Below the pieces are notes generated by a model. It was not told the DNA's origin and made no database searches. It saw only the letters and a program-made list of their open reading frames with translations. Shown here piece after piece: positions 15,651-28,028 of a stretch of DNA of 64,000 nucleotides. The translations under genes were made by a program, and so were the position numbers. How positions within the stretch are numbered: position 1 is the first letter of the stretch; every line of letters begins with the position of its first letter. The stretch is from Spirogloea muscicola (lineage: Eukaryota > Streptophyta > Zygnematophyceae > Spirogloeales > Spirogloeaceae), in assembly GCA_009602725.1 (NCBI GenBank), contig WELB01000012.1:858189-922188 (forward strand), written 5' to 3'.

Positions 15651-18600
15651 ATGGACTCAGAGCTGCTGCCGGAGCTGGAGCTGGCGTGGGCGGCGCCGCA
15701 GCGCGTCGGCCCGGGGCTGCGCAACCTCGGCAACACCTGCTACCTCAACAGCGTGCTCCAGTGCCTCACCTACACGCCGCCGCTCGCCAACTTCTGCCTC
15801 GCAGCCCTGCACTCCACCGCCTGTGAGCCCACCTGGCCGGGCTCACCGCAGCCGCTGCCATGGCCGCTAGTTGGCTCCACCTCCATTGCTCGACCAGTGC
15901 TGGGAGCGGCCTGGCCGTGCTCGAGGAGGTAGGCCTGACCGGCGGTCCGTCTCGGGCGCAGGTTCGCGGCTGCGCAAGGGCGACGTTGACAGCTGCCCCT
16001 TCTGCCTGCTGGAGTGGCGCATCGCCAAGTCGCTGCGGAGCTCGCTGGCGGTGGACCAGCCGCAGCGCATGGTGCACCGCCTGCGGCACATTGCAAAGCA
16101 CTTCCGGCTGGGCCGCCAGGAGGACGCCCACGAGCTCCTGCGGCTCGCCGTCGAGGCGTGCAACAAGGCCTGTGTGGAGCTCCACAGGATTGCCCAGAAC
16201 CGCGACCGGAACGGGGCCGCGCCGCGGGGGCACAGCAGCGGCAACTGCCTCGACGCCGCCGGCGGCGGCAAGAGCGGCGCGGCGGCGGTGGCGGAGCCTC
16301 GCACGGTAGTCAAGGACATTTTTGGGGGCGTGCTGCAGAGCCAGGTGAAGTGCCTCGGCTGCGGCGCGGAGTCCAACACGCTGGACGAGTTCCTGGACCT
16401 CAGCCTGGACATCCACCGCCCGTGCGCGACGCTCTCGGAGGCGCTCGCACGCTTCAGCTCGCCCGAGATGCTGGACGGCGACAACAAGTACCGCTGCGAC
16501 CGGTGAGCCACGGCAGCAGAAGCTGATGGGAAGTGCATCAGAATTAGAGCCAGCAGGGTGGCGCTTGGGCATCGCAAGCAAACCCCTTGTTCTTGTTGTA
16601 CAGCGCTGGCTCAGCTGTTGGACTTGACAGCTTGCCTGCAACGCCTGTCTATGAAGTATTGACTGCGCACCAGACTTGACCTGGGCGTGCCCCGTTTCCT
16701 GGGTGGAGCAGGTGCAAGATGCTCTCGGCGGCCCAGAAGCAGATGACCATCCAGGTGGCTCCCACCGTTCTGGTGCTCCAGTTCAAGGTGAGAATGAATA
16801 CTCAACCTCTAGTGATCTAGCAAGTTCTTGTGCACAGCCTGCGGTGCTTCGGGCGCTTGTGCAATTGACACTGGTGTGCAGCGACGTAGCTCGGTCGCAC
16901 ATTCTGATGTTTGTAGCTCTGCTTCTGCTTGCAGAGATTCGGAAACATCTTTGGCGCCAAGATAGACCGTCATATTTTGTTCGAGGAGCGCTTGAGCCTG
17001 CGGGAGCACATGACTTGCAACAGCAAGGTGTGCCTCGCTGGCCCACTATTGGCCAACAATCTGGCAATCACACGATGCAGCATCACCTAGACCATAAGCT
17101 TTCACTTCAAGTGTGCTGCTCTGCCAGTAATGTTTTTGCTGGATCTTTACCAACGTCTCTAACGGCTTCTGATCCTGGGCTGAGCGGCTGTGTCCACTGT
17201 TCACACTGCAGGACCCTTTGCCCAAGTACCTGCTATATGCCATCATTGTCCATTCAGGTTATTCCCAGGATTCTGGGCATTACTATGCTTACATTAAAGT
17301 GAGCATGACATGCTTTTCCATGGCCATGCTTCAGATGCCATTGACAGGCGCACATAGGCCATGGCTACAAAAACGTTATCCTGTCATGTTCTCCTAGCTC
17401 GTACAAGGAAATAGCTCGTACAAGAAGTTAAAGAAGTTCTTTACCATCTTCACGTTACATAGGGATAGGAGTCTTCATTAGGCTGAACTTCCGCTAGACA
17501 ATCTGGTATTGGCTTGCGTCATGATGAGGCACTGACAGGTGGATTCGTTTGACTGGCCCAGGATTCCTTTGGCTGCTGGTTCTGCTGCGACGACCAGCTC
17601 GTGACGCCAGCCAGCCCAGCCACTGTCCTGGCCGAGAAGGCGTACATGCTCTTCTTTGCCAGGACTTGCCCCCGGACTGCCTCCTGCTCCGGTTTAGGAG
17701 CACAGCCGACGTTGTCCTCGTCCTCCAGCCCGTCCCCTCCTAACACGCCGCCCATGACCACGGCAGAGCCGCCAGCAAGCAAGCCGGCGGCACTGCTTCA
17801 GCAGCCCGCTCGTCTCGGCGTCGGCATTGCCCCGAGACCCATGCATGCAGCCCAGCTGCCTCCGTTGCCACAGCCAAGGGCAAAGTTGCTGCAACACTCT
17901 AGCGAGGCTGTCGTTTCTCCGAAGCCGGACCGTGGTGCCAGCAGCTGGAGATCAGAGGACGCACTCTTTAGTACCAGCAAGCGAGCCAAGACGGAAGCTG
18001 GTGCGGCTGTGATGCAGCCCACCAGCCTCGGCAGCTCAGCTGCAGCTGCAAGCCATCCTTGCGCCTCTACGGGCAATCCCCCGTCGAAGCAGCGGCTCCT
18101 GAAGGACAGACCTTCTGGTGACACCAATGGGAGCTCTCTTAGTCAGGCAGAGGCAGGGCCTCGTAGTGACGTCAGCGCTCTCGCCCGTGTGACATCCGCT
18201 GGCACAGCTGCCACTGGCAGTGTTCAGGGTGCCGCTTTGAAGCTGCGCACAGCAAGGTGAGCGCAAGCATGTACCTGACGCTCAGTGCATGCGACCAGGA
18301 TGGCTCAGCATATACATCCAGTTGCCTGCTCCTTGTAATTTCGGTCTGTGCTAGCTGAAGTTGCCTTGTGACTGACTTTAGTGGTAGTGTGGTGAGGCCC
18401 TTTCACTTGCCAATCTTCCTGGCAGTGTGGGCTTGCTCAGGTTGACTTGTTATGTGTGAGTTGCTTGCAAGTTGATAGGACAGCACAAACTGACCCCTCA
18501 GCCTTTCCTGCATTTGCTGCGTGCAGCATAGCCTCAGCAGGCCGTGAAGCTCTGCAACGCTCCGGTTGGTGTGACGATGTGCGGTCTAAGATGCGGGCTG

Positions 18601-18981
18601 TGAAGAGGTGCCATCAGCAGGCTGGTGACTTCGGAAAGAGCAGGGCTCTGCTCATGTACGCCAAGTGACTCGGCCAGTCGCATGCATTACCAATTGTCAC
18701 ATTGCCTGGTTATGCAAGCAAGTTGGTCCAAGCACTATGATGTGCCAACCTGACTCTGCCTCCTCAAGGCTGCCAGAAATATCTGAGGTTGGTGCAGCCA
18801 ATATGCCACGTGGGTGATGCTCAGACGCGTTATTGACCGTCGCTGAGCACTTGTGCTTGCAATGCTCGTGCTGTGCAGAGAGGAGCTGCAAGCGGCAGCT
18901 CGGAAGGAGCTCCTAGCCAAGGTACCTCAGGAGGTGAAGCAGGAGCTGTATGCGCGAGTCCAGAGCTTGCTCCACCAGTAG
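15651..18981 (+). CDS. Ubiquitin carboxyl-terminal hydrolase (USP/UBP family, UBP25-like)
   Basis: Eight exons join in phase: 15651-15822, 15962-16502, 16712-16787, 16935-17027, 17212-17298, 17562-18256, 18527-18607 and 18879-18981, giving 615 residues. It is a cysteine protease that removes ubiquitin from proteins. The Cys box [17 protein letters not shown] places the nucleophile at about residue 30. The His box [15 protein letters not shown] places the base near 317, followed by [10 protein letters not shown] and EKAYMLFF, which close the catalytic domain. Zinc-binding pairs CPFC, CLGC and YRCDRC are present. Order and spacing match the plant UBP23/UBP25 (human USP36/42) group as I recall it. 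The region after residue about 360 is low-complexity and Ser/Pro-rich, ending in a charged helix [18 protein letters not shown]. The final junction (AAGAG|GTGCC to CAG|AGAGG) avoids an early stop at 18666. Confidence 0.88.
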
Positions 18982-19890
18982 AATGGCAGGGCCTCACCTG
19001 GGCCCCATTAGCGAAGCCGTGGGGAGAAGTGGTTGCAGTTGGCCCCTTGCCTGGTCCAGTGAGCCCAGTGAGCAGGCGGTCCTTGACATTGCCACTGGAG
19101 TAACATCACGACCGATGCAGTGATCTTAGTCACACATGTATCAGGTCTTGTACTTCAGGCATCAGCGTGCACCTGGCTCCCAGCAGAAGTTTTGCCTACT
19201 TGAAGGAGACTCCTGCTCAATGCAACCTTGCTTTGTCATCCTCCACCCAATCCGCCCTTCCAGTACTGAATAGAACAACACCAGACTTGGCCTATGTAGC
19301 AAGTTTGGTTTGTTCTCGTGTGGACAAACTGAGAGGCTAAGAGTGCTACCCAAGTGCCGGCGTAACACAATCGTGGTGTCACTCGTACTGACAGCATCTT
19401 CTATAGTAAACTCTCAATATTGATCAGAAATTTTGATTGCTTGTGAAGCAGCGCAGTTCTGCATGCTCAAGGTTTGAATGCTCAAACTGCTGCGAAGCAC
19501 CCTACAGGTCCTTAAGCGGCGGAGTATAACATGTTGTGTGACGTACCACACCCACCACTGCAATGGCCTTCTAGGAGCACCATTTGCTCCAGGCACTGGG
19601 GCTATATGGATGTGCCTGTTCATATAGCTAACTAGTGACGTGCAACACTTGGCAAATGCACGACCTGGCAGGCCAATTGTATTCGGCATCTTGTATATGG
19701 AATGCAGCACCAGGAGACTGCAAAGTCTTGGAAGGAAAGGGGTATTCAGTCATGCCAATTGGCGGATGCTGATACTGCCTTCCACATCAATTAATGGGAA
19801 AGTCTGGTCTCACAAAGTGCCCACGTTGACCCGCCACATTCAGCTTCATTTGCTGAATATGTAAAACAATGTACAAGTGGCACTTCCTGG
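18982..19890. other. Convergent intergenic region, nothing recognised
   Basis: This lies between the 3' ends of the deubiquitinase and the MoCo sulfurase. It should contain both 3' UTRs. I see no repeat copy, domain-bearing ORF or RNA gene. Confidence 0.5.
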
Positions 19891-22800
19891 TCAACACGAT
19901 ACTGTGACACACTCCTGGCCAACTGCAAGGACTTCCTCATGGCTGTGCCGCCATGAGGACGGATTAGCAAGGTCATTACTTGTCTGAGGACAAGCGCTTA
20001 AAGGTGAAAGGGTGGCAGAATCAGCAGGGTTTGCTTTTGTAGCCTGGCAGAGAAGAATTCCAAAGTCGATTCGGCCCTGCCACAGGCACAACATAACAAC
20101 CACCAGCTCAATGCAACTTGAGCACACACAGCCCTGCAGGCAGAGTAATGTAACTGTGCGTCTGACGTGCATGCATGTAGTCAATAGAGGTATCCAGCGT
20201 TTTGCAAGTTCAGCAGGAGCTCATGCAGCAGCTGGGCTTAGGCACCTTATGTCGGCGGTAGGATGAGAGGGTGCGCAGCGGCTCCCTGGTGACGCTTGGC
20301 CTGCCTGAGTTCTGGTCAATGTTGATCATCTGGCAGCGATTGCACGCCCCTAACACCTGCAACAGCATGCAGCGGCCAGCTATACAAAGCATGCCTGCCG
20401 AGAGACTGACTTCTAAGCCAGGAAGCTCATCAGAGACCTTGAACTGTGTTTTGAGAACATGTACAATTACATCACGCCCAGATGAAGTACACCAAGACGT
20501 ACTCACAAAGGCCTGACTGAATTAGATGATGCGCCAAGCTCCAAACCCTGAACCTTAACAAGTGTGAGGGCAGAAAGACAGTAGATCAAGCATATCGGCC
20601 GGCATGGACACATGCCTGGAATCTGTGGCTGCCAATGAGGACTTCCCGCCACTTGTCTTCAGCATACGGGAAGCCCCCGGACACAACAAGGTTGGGCCGG
20701 AACTGCATTGTAGTAGGTGCGTCCGCTGGCACTGTGCAACTTGTCCTCTTCCTTTCTTCTGTGCAGAGGCCGAGAGCCAAACTATCACTTAAGAAGCTTT
20801 ACAACATTGCCCATGGTAAGTGACGAAGACAGTCACGTGGACATTGAAGTCCATGTAATAGCCTTTATGAAGAGCAGAGAATCTGCTAGGAGGTCATAAG
20901 TACCAGCATCTCGGACAATCTCCGCATCCTACCTGTAGACTCATAGCACGGTTCTTGCGCAGCTGCAGATGCCGCCCTCACCCTGCTACCCAAATTTTCA
21001 AGGCTGGCAGCAGTGATGAGCAGAAGCTGGCCCTCATTGGCAAAGCTCAGCCCAGGGCTAGGGCCTCTGTCACGGTCCCTCTCCACTGCCAGGCTTGAAC
21101 TGCTCAGGGCCTCCTCCAGGGGCTCATGAGTCATGACTGTAGCGGAGCCAGCTTCCCCTTTGCGACCGACAACGTAGCGCTGGTGCACACCCTGGTGGAC
21201 AAGCCGGCACTCTGTGCGCAGCGCCTCGCTCAGCCATGATGCTGCCTCGTCCCCACAGTCCATTGCTTCCAGCCTGAAGCGACACCGGGTGGCAGTAGAG
21301 GAGTGAGCAAGGCGCTTGCTCGAGAAGAACAGTCTCTCACTAGCAGCAGAGATCCAGCATGCATGGTGCTAAGTAACAAGGCTCTTTGCATCTAGATACA
21401 GTCTCAACTCCCAAAACTTGAAGAAAACAGCGTGAAGTGCAAACAAGTTGTGGGACCTGTCACTGCAGACATGGACGGCTTTGCGTGAACTCGAGGAGGC
21501 CTGGAGGGGAACTCGAACGCCAGTATGCATGTGAGGGGCTCTAAGCACCAGCTCCCTGGCCGCCAAGTCCAGCTCGGGCTGGATGGAGCAAAGTGCCAGC
21601 CACTGTGTGCATGTGGAGATATGAGGATGAGATTTGTTATTGAGACTGCTAGTTCTCTTCATTCTCATTGGCATGGTACCATTCATCTCCTTAACCGCAT
21701 TCTGGATGTTGCCTTACCTTCTTCTGAGTGAGGGCTTGCCCTGCTGGGTTGACAACCATCCACTCCCGGTCATACTGGAGGCCTGCCAGAAGAGCTTCCC
21801 AGCCATCAGAAAGCTACGAGCAGACTGGCAAGTGTGTGAGTTTGACAACCAGATGGTATCTTACACTTTCTGACCATCTGGCTGGATCCCACCTTCAGGC
21901 AGCTATACACCCTGACTGAGAGCTGATCAAAAGTCAACAGGACAGCTCCTCTTGAAAAGAGCAACATTTCCGCATGTGCAGACCTTCAGATGAGTATGGC
22001 AGCATGCATCTGGCCATTGAGTCGCTGCTGCTTGCAAGCTATGCGCACCTCGGTCGCCAAGCGGCCACGACGTCACTGATATGCCGGCACAGGACTTGAC
22101 GGGATACACAAAGATGGCCTGCAAGCGCAGCTCGTTGGCGCCTACAGCACGCTGATCGTTTAGGGGCCCCAACTTGGATTGCGTCAAAGCAGCAGGCAAT
22201 CTCTGTGTACGAGTGCCCTGACATGTCCTGGCAAGCTGCCTATTGCCTTCGACAAAGTACTCCTTGACGAAATTGAGTACAGCCTGCATGACAACATTGT
22301 TTGAAAGTCAGTCATTGGAGTCAAATAGTCATGCAGGCAACACAGATTGCTCTCAAGCTTCTCAAGCTCTCTTCATGTAAATTGCTGCTGGGTCAAATGA
22401 CTTAGTTGTTCTCTTTGAGCCATTCGCCCTCTTGGCACAGAGTTTCTTTGTAGTGTATGCCACATTCTAGCGATCATCTCTCCAAGGGTTTTATTGACAA
22501 AGGAGCCAAGAGATAAGTGGCCGCACTGCTGCATCACTGTAGCTAGACATATATCCAAAGGACACGCGCACAGCGCCGGTGGGCTTGCCATCGATGATGT
22601 CATTGTCGTCCCAGCAGATATGTCCAGCCTGACAACAAAGAGCAAGGGCTAAAGAGTAATAAATCACCACCCGACTGATTTTGAGCTGCAAGGTCACAAG
22701 AATAGGAATACTAAAAAGAGGGTCCAAGCAAGGCTAGCATGGCATGCTCTTTGAACGAATGCTCTTCAACAAGGTAAAGTGGTAGAGTGCAACGCTCTTT

Positions 22801-25800
22801 CTAGCCAACTGGTTACCTCGTAATGAGCCAGCAAGTTCTCATGAGAGAGATTCAGGTACTTTGCGCAGGCTCCCGGATTGCAGAAGCAGCCAGTCTGCAA
22901 TTGGTAGCAATACATGCAGGGGGAGGCTTATCAGAGAAAGTGCAAGATGCAATCTGAACGTGAGGGTCTGCTTTCAGAGCACATTGTCGTGCAAACATGC
23001 ATGACAGTTACATGCTCTCCAGCTGACTTGCTGAAGGCATGCCATGTTGGCAACTCGCAAGAGGGCACTGCAGAAACTAGGCAATTAGATGTGGACAAGT
23101 GAGCATGTGGCTAAAGGTGAGCAGTACTCTTAGATGAATGCCGTGTAAAACAGCAAGCTTCTCGACCTCTCGGTGGCCCACCCAGGATCCATCCACCCTC
23201 AGAATGTTGAAGGTCACTATCGGACCCTGGCGCTGCTTGCAGAAAATGAAAGGTCGGTTGCAAGCAGCTCGGCAGCTTGGCAGCAGCAATTACAGTCTGA
23301 CAGACACATCAGAGCTGACGTATACGGCGTGGAGTGGCTGGTCGAAAATAATTGATGACTATGCCGCATGCCAGCAACACCTCGCAGTAGTCAACATTAC
23401 TATGCAAGTAAGCCAACCCACTTGAGTGAAGCTGTCCACATCTCCTTGGAAGTCATGGCTGCCATAGAGCACGCAAACAGGTTCCCCATTGCCGTGACGA
23501 AGCGCCGCCAGCTTGCTACCTAGGTGCATTGTTAGCACTCCAGTGTGCCTGCATACCAGCCTAGCTACAATTGTCAGCATTGTGCAAATAAAGGGGAAGA
23601 ACTTAGGTGCCGCAACAAGCTCCAAAGCACCAACCACATCAGCAGGCAAATTGTAGGAAGCCAGCCACTCCGAGGCACAGGCCGACCTGCTGACGGCAGG
23701 CATGCTGAGACGATCAATGGCAGCGAAGCCGTGCTTGAGAGCTGCTATTGAGAGGAAGGACGTTGTGCCATCCTCCAGCCATGCCTCCACTGCATCCCTC
23801 CTCCTCACAAAGTCTAGATCGCTGATGGCCACGGCCACAGTGCCTGGAGAGGAGCTCGCACATACCTCTGCTCTTCATTCAGCTAGGGTACTTGCCTCTC
23901 AGGCCAAGTAATTGGGGGCAGACAGTAACAACCAAGGCAGAAAAGTCGGGCTTGGAGCACCAGACCGGGCCCATGCATACCTCCTCCGAAGTACTTCTTT
24001 TGCAGGCAATGTGCAATATCTGCACCACAGAAGAATGAAGACACTGGTCACTGCAGTCTTCTTGAAGCAGCACAATGACTGTGCAAAAGGAATTGGCCCA
24101 CAAGCAACATGTTTTGACCTTGCTCTCCTTCTTCCTTCACACCAACTGTAAGAGGTATGAAGCGTCATAAACCTGCAGCTACTTATCTCACTATTCATCG
24201 ACCATTGAGCAACTGCAACAGATGCTAGTGACATTCTAAAGATATCATCAAAGTGGGGCTGCAAGAAAGCGGCAGCAGATGCCGCTTTCTTGCATGCTGT
24301 CAGGGAACAGAGGAAGCTCTTGTGCTTGCAATGTAAGGTGACCTGACCTTGTCGCACCAGGAGAGCCCCCAACCCAGTAGGGTAGCCAAATATCTGGAGC
24401 ACGAAGCCACCGCCGTCCACAGTACTTAGTTGACTCCGCCAAACCTTGTGACACCACTCAAAGAACCTTCTCGCTTTAGCGAGAAACCGAAGCAGCAGAT
24501 AGCTGTTGACTTTGACACATGGGCAGCTTGCCTTGTAGAAGGAGATGGCCACAAAGTCGACTGGGCACTTGGACAGGTCTGGAGGTCCTGTGCTGCAGGC
24601 CTTGGCAGCATCCAGCAGCACCAACGTCCTCTCTCTGCTCCGAGAGAGAGCCATAGTTCAAGCGCAAGTCAAGCAGATCAGGGCAGAGGGCGATCCTTTT
24701 GCTACCAAATCACAAGAGGATACTTTTGTGAAGCAAAATGAGGGTTGACGTACAGCTGCTGACTACATCCTCTTCTTGGCAGCAGGCAGAGTGCCACCTG
24801 GCATGAAGGTTGACAAAAGTGGCAGGCTCCGGCTCACCTCGGAGTGAGAAGCCCTCGGCCATGCCGTAGGTCCTCAATCAGACTCAGGTCAGTCCTTTCC
24901 CCGGAGAAGTTGCATTCAGCCGAGAGCGCAAGGAGGTGCCAGGCCTCCCCCACCACCTCCTCACTGTCGCCATCTGCAATCGTCGTGGCCCTACACGACC
25001 CACAGCAGCCGCACTGAGGGCTTGAAGAACTCTCCGTCTGGCAGCTGGTGCTGCTTGGTCCTGCCTTGTTCCTGCGCAGAGGCCTCCTCAGCTGAAGCTG
25101 CAACGGGAGAGCGCTGCCCTGCGATGCAGCCTCGGCATGGGCGTCGCCATGCCGAACGAAGTCCACAGCGGCTGCGCTTGCGCCGTTGGCAAGGGCGTAC
25201 CTGGATACAGCCATGCAGGCACTCATAAGTCAACAGTCCATAATTGACAATGACTTGAGACAGCATAAAGTCATGCCGCTGACACTCTATGCATCAAGCA
25301 AAAATGCACACACTCTCTGATGCCCAGGACGCTGTTGTGGCTCTCCAGCTGGTAGAGAAATGTGCTGCCCCTGCTCCACGGGAACGTCTCGCCAACCAGC
25401 TTAAGAGCAGCGGAAGCCCCGGCTGTGAAGACGCACGCGTACTCTGACTGCGGGGCCTTACAGAAGGCAAGAACCTGCAAGAGTTGGAACTATGCGTCAT
25501 CATGACCCCATAGCTCCCATCAACCTCGCCCCAAGCCACGTGGACGTCTGGACTGGGACCTCACAAGGGCGCCTCCAAGAATCTTGTTGAGCTACTTTGA
25601 AGTGCAGAAAAACGGCTGTCACATCTGGTCTGAGCATAGCAATCTCCTCTGCGGTCTTTCATAGTGACCAGGCCGATGCATAGAATTTCAGGACACCTTG
25701 AGGAAGCCTCGAGAGCAGCCTGAAGTGACAACAGGTGACGGCCACCACTTGCGGACCAGCCGTTTGTGAACCAACAGGGACGGGGACGCACGCACACCTC

Positions 25801-26664
25801 AGCCCGCATTTCCTCCACGAGACTGGCCGCTCGGCTGGCGCTGTCGCTCTGGCTGTCTGCAGTGGTCCTCTGTCAAGGATGCCTGATGCACGGTGCCGCA
25901 TGCTCTCGCCACATCCCTACTCAGACGGTGACTACATCTTGCTGGAGCTTGGCCACGCCTGCCGGCTTTCACAGCTGCCACCAACCTCTGATGGAGCAAC
26001 TTGTGCCAAACGACTATGGGCCACCACAAAGGCTATTGGTACTGCAAGGCGGATACGGGGATTGCCGTAGAGGTTGGCAGACATATCTCGCATCGCCTCC
26101 TGCAACTGCGACTCTGAGTAGAGAGTGGCGCCTGCGTGGTCCACATACACGGACCCTGCATAGCCATCGAGGGTGGAGAGATTGAGTAAGACCCCATTGA
26201 GACGTCCACCACCACCGCTGCCACAGCAGCCGGGAGGAGCCCACTGCGTGCTGCCAGTGTGGAACTGGTGCTTGTCCTTAGGCGACATCTCAGAAAGCCA
26301 ACGCTGTGGCTCAAACTGGCGCCTGCCAGCGTGAGCTTAGGCTGCTGACGACCAGGGCCGCGGACGCCCCAGCACCACAGCCGTTTCGAGCCTTGCACAG
26401 AACTCGACACAACGCTCCGGGCGGCCAGCAAGCGGGCCAGGTTGGCGCCGCATCAACCGGCCAGGCTGGCGCAGCCGGTCGCCAGCGGCTGGCCTCTTCT
26501 AAAGCGATGGACATGGCCACGCCTCGTCGCCAAGCAGTGGCTGAGGACTCACCGGCTAGGCGGGGGAACTCGCGCCGCCGCAGCTCGTGGATGCCGCCGG
26601 CGGCAGCGTACCCGTACGCCTCGCCAAAGCGGGCCTGGAACGCTGCCTCGTCCTTGGCCGCCAC
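19891..26664 (-). CDS. ABA3: Molybdenum cofactor sulfurase (ABA3/MOCOS)
   Basis: Twenty exons read on the minus strand: from 26664 to 26553, then 26155-26057, 25856-25798, 25474-25314, 25200-24838, 24628-24532, 24393-24348, 24019-23981, 23843-23687, 23548-23422, 23235-23128, 22894-22817, 22628-22527, 22283-22049, 21782-21718, 21602-21457, 21273-20933, 20731-20616, 20356-20246 and 20076-19891. That is about 915 residues. The enzyme puts the terminal sulfur on MoCo for xanthine dehydrogenase and aldehyde oxidase. The NifS-like half shows [10 protein letters not shown], the PLP lysine in VAISFYK (about 297) and the cysteine motif [10 protein letters not shown] (about 459). The MOSC half shows [17 protein letters not shown] and [10 protein letters not shown]. 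Two introns have GC donors, after VAISFYK and after GSHRFQ. No ATG occurs in frame in the first exon; 26664 is a GTG, so the true start lies upstream or in another exon. Confidence 0.92.
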
Positions 26665-26760
26665 CGCCGTCGCGGCGCCGCGGCCGGGGGGAGGGCTTGG
26701 GGCCTCGCCGCGAGGCCGACTCGCCAGCGGCGCCTCGGGGCCCGGCTGGCCTCCATGCCG

Positions 26761-26790
26761 GCGCCGCCGCCGCCGCCGCCGCCGCCGCGG
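26761..26790. repeat. CCG triplet microsatellite
   Basis: A run of CCG triplets lies just upstream of the first recognised exon of the MoCo sulfurase. It is read as poly-arginine in the open minus-strand frame, but that frame has no ATG. It is probably 5' UTR or promoter and likely length-variable. Confidence 0.8.
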
Positions 26791-26924
26791 CCCGAGCGAG
26801 CGAGCGAGCTGCAGTTGAGCATAGCGCGTTTGATGATCAGCGGTTAACGGCAGTGTCTCTGGTGGTCAATGATTGCAGTTGCCGAGGACCGGGCGGATGT
26901 CTGCATGGTAGACTACCCCTTCAC

Positions 26925-27320
26925 GTTCCTTCGGGCTTTTAGGCTGGCCTCTCCCAGCTAGTAGCTGCTGAGAGCTTTTTAGGCCCCTTCATCATTTGGC
27001 CCCTTCGAACCTTTGCCAATTCATTTTCGGGCTGGCATTTCACAGCCCTTGCCCATTATATTCAGACTTGCATCCCAGCCATTGCTATTGTAAAGTGGAA
27101 GAGCTGTTTCCTGGTCGGCTCTGAAAGCTCTTCCACTCACTTTTGAAGCGCTGTTTTCTTTGTTCTTCCGGTGTAGCGTACCCCTGTCCGGCTGTGCAGA
27201 AGAAGTGGCTCTCCCAATGGGGCCAAGGGCTGTGAGAAGCCAGCCCGAAAAGAATTGACAAGGTTCGAAGGGGCCAAACTACGAGCTAAGCAGCGACTGC
27301 GGGGCCTGAAGAGGCTACGG
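26925..27320. repeat. Inverted pair of R1-type repeats
   Basis: The left part (about 26940-27060) has GGCTGGCCTCTCCCAGC, CATCATTTGGCCCCTTCGAA and GGGCTGGCATTTCACAGCCC. The right part (about 27190-27310) carries GGGCTGTGAGAAGCCAGCCC and AGGTTCGAAGGGGCC as reverse complements. The two halves could fold back on each other. No ORF is preserved. Confidence 0.6.
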
Positions 27321-27957
27321 CAGAACGGGGGAGGATGGACCACTTAGTAGTTACGAGTGAGGAGTTACGTGTGCAGAGCCTCTTTGACAAGACTCTTCTT
27401 CTTCTTCTTTTTCTTTGACAAGTGGCGATCGCCGTGGAAGAAGCAAGCCCTTTCAATGCTCAGAATGACTGGACGAGTACTGAAGCTGGAAAGCGCTAAA
27501 AAGAGATACTACACAGCTACGCAAGGGTGTTCTAGGGATTTGGTCTTGCTCCAGTCTCGCTCCAGCGTCCCCAAGCACTTGCAGTGCGTTTGCGGGGCAG
27601 GCTTTGGCTTTGGCTGTTCATGCCACAGGGCGTCGATTGTCATACAACGTCGATAAAGACTGCAGAATTCAGTGCCTTGTCAGGCTTTAAGTGGCAGGCA
27701 GAGCAAATGAGAACAAATGCAGCGGTGCAAAAATCAGGGCAACAGCCTGTGGAAGGTTGGCACGAGCACCGATATGTCTGCGATAAAGCAGGAAATAGTA
27801 ACAGATGACATGGTGAAATGAAGACTTCTGGTGAATGGATTGGACATGAAAGAACTTCTATATGCATAGATTATGAAAAGCCCGATATTTGCTGATAGTG
27901 TGACAGGGCGGCAAAATGTGGTGGCTACGACTGATACAAGTGAAATGTTGGAATAGG
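27321..27957. other. Intergenic stretch upstream of tRNA-Gly
   Basis: There is a T-rich/CTT tract near 27395-27420 and no supported gene. Confidence 0.4.
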
Positions 27958-28028
27958 GCGCCGCTGGTGTAGTGGTATCATAGTACCCTCCCACGGTACT
28001 GACCGGGGTTCGATTCCCCGGCGGCGCA
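27958..28028 (+). tRNA. tRNA-Gly (anticodon CCC)
   Basis: This is a 71-nt tRNA. The acceptor stem GCGCCGC pairs perfectly with GCGGCGC at 28021-28027, with A as discriminator base. The A box is TGGTGTAGTGG and the B box GGTTCGATTCC. The anticodon stem GTACC/GGTAC closes the loop CTCCCAC, giving anticodon CCC. The T stem CGGGG/CCCCG is perfect. CCA is not encoded, as in nuclear tRNA genes. T runs within 30 nt downstream (about 28051-28062) are a good Pol III terminator. There is no intron. Confidence 0.95.

Noticed and set aside
18601-18668. Deubiquitinase ending at the stop at 18666
   Set aside because: Splicing at AAGAG|GTGCCA to CAG|AGAGG keeps phase and adds a clear charged helix ending at 18981, so the earlier stop is probably intronic.
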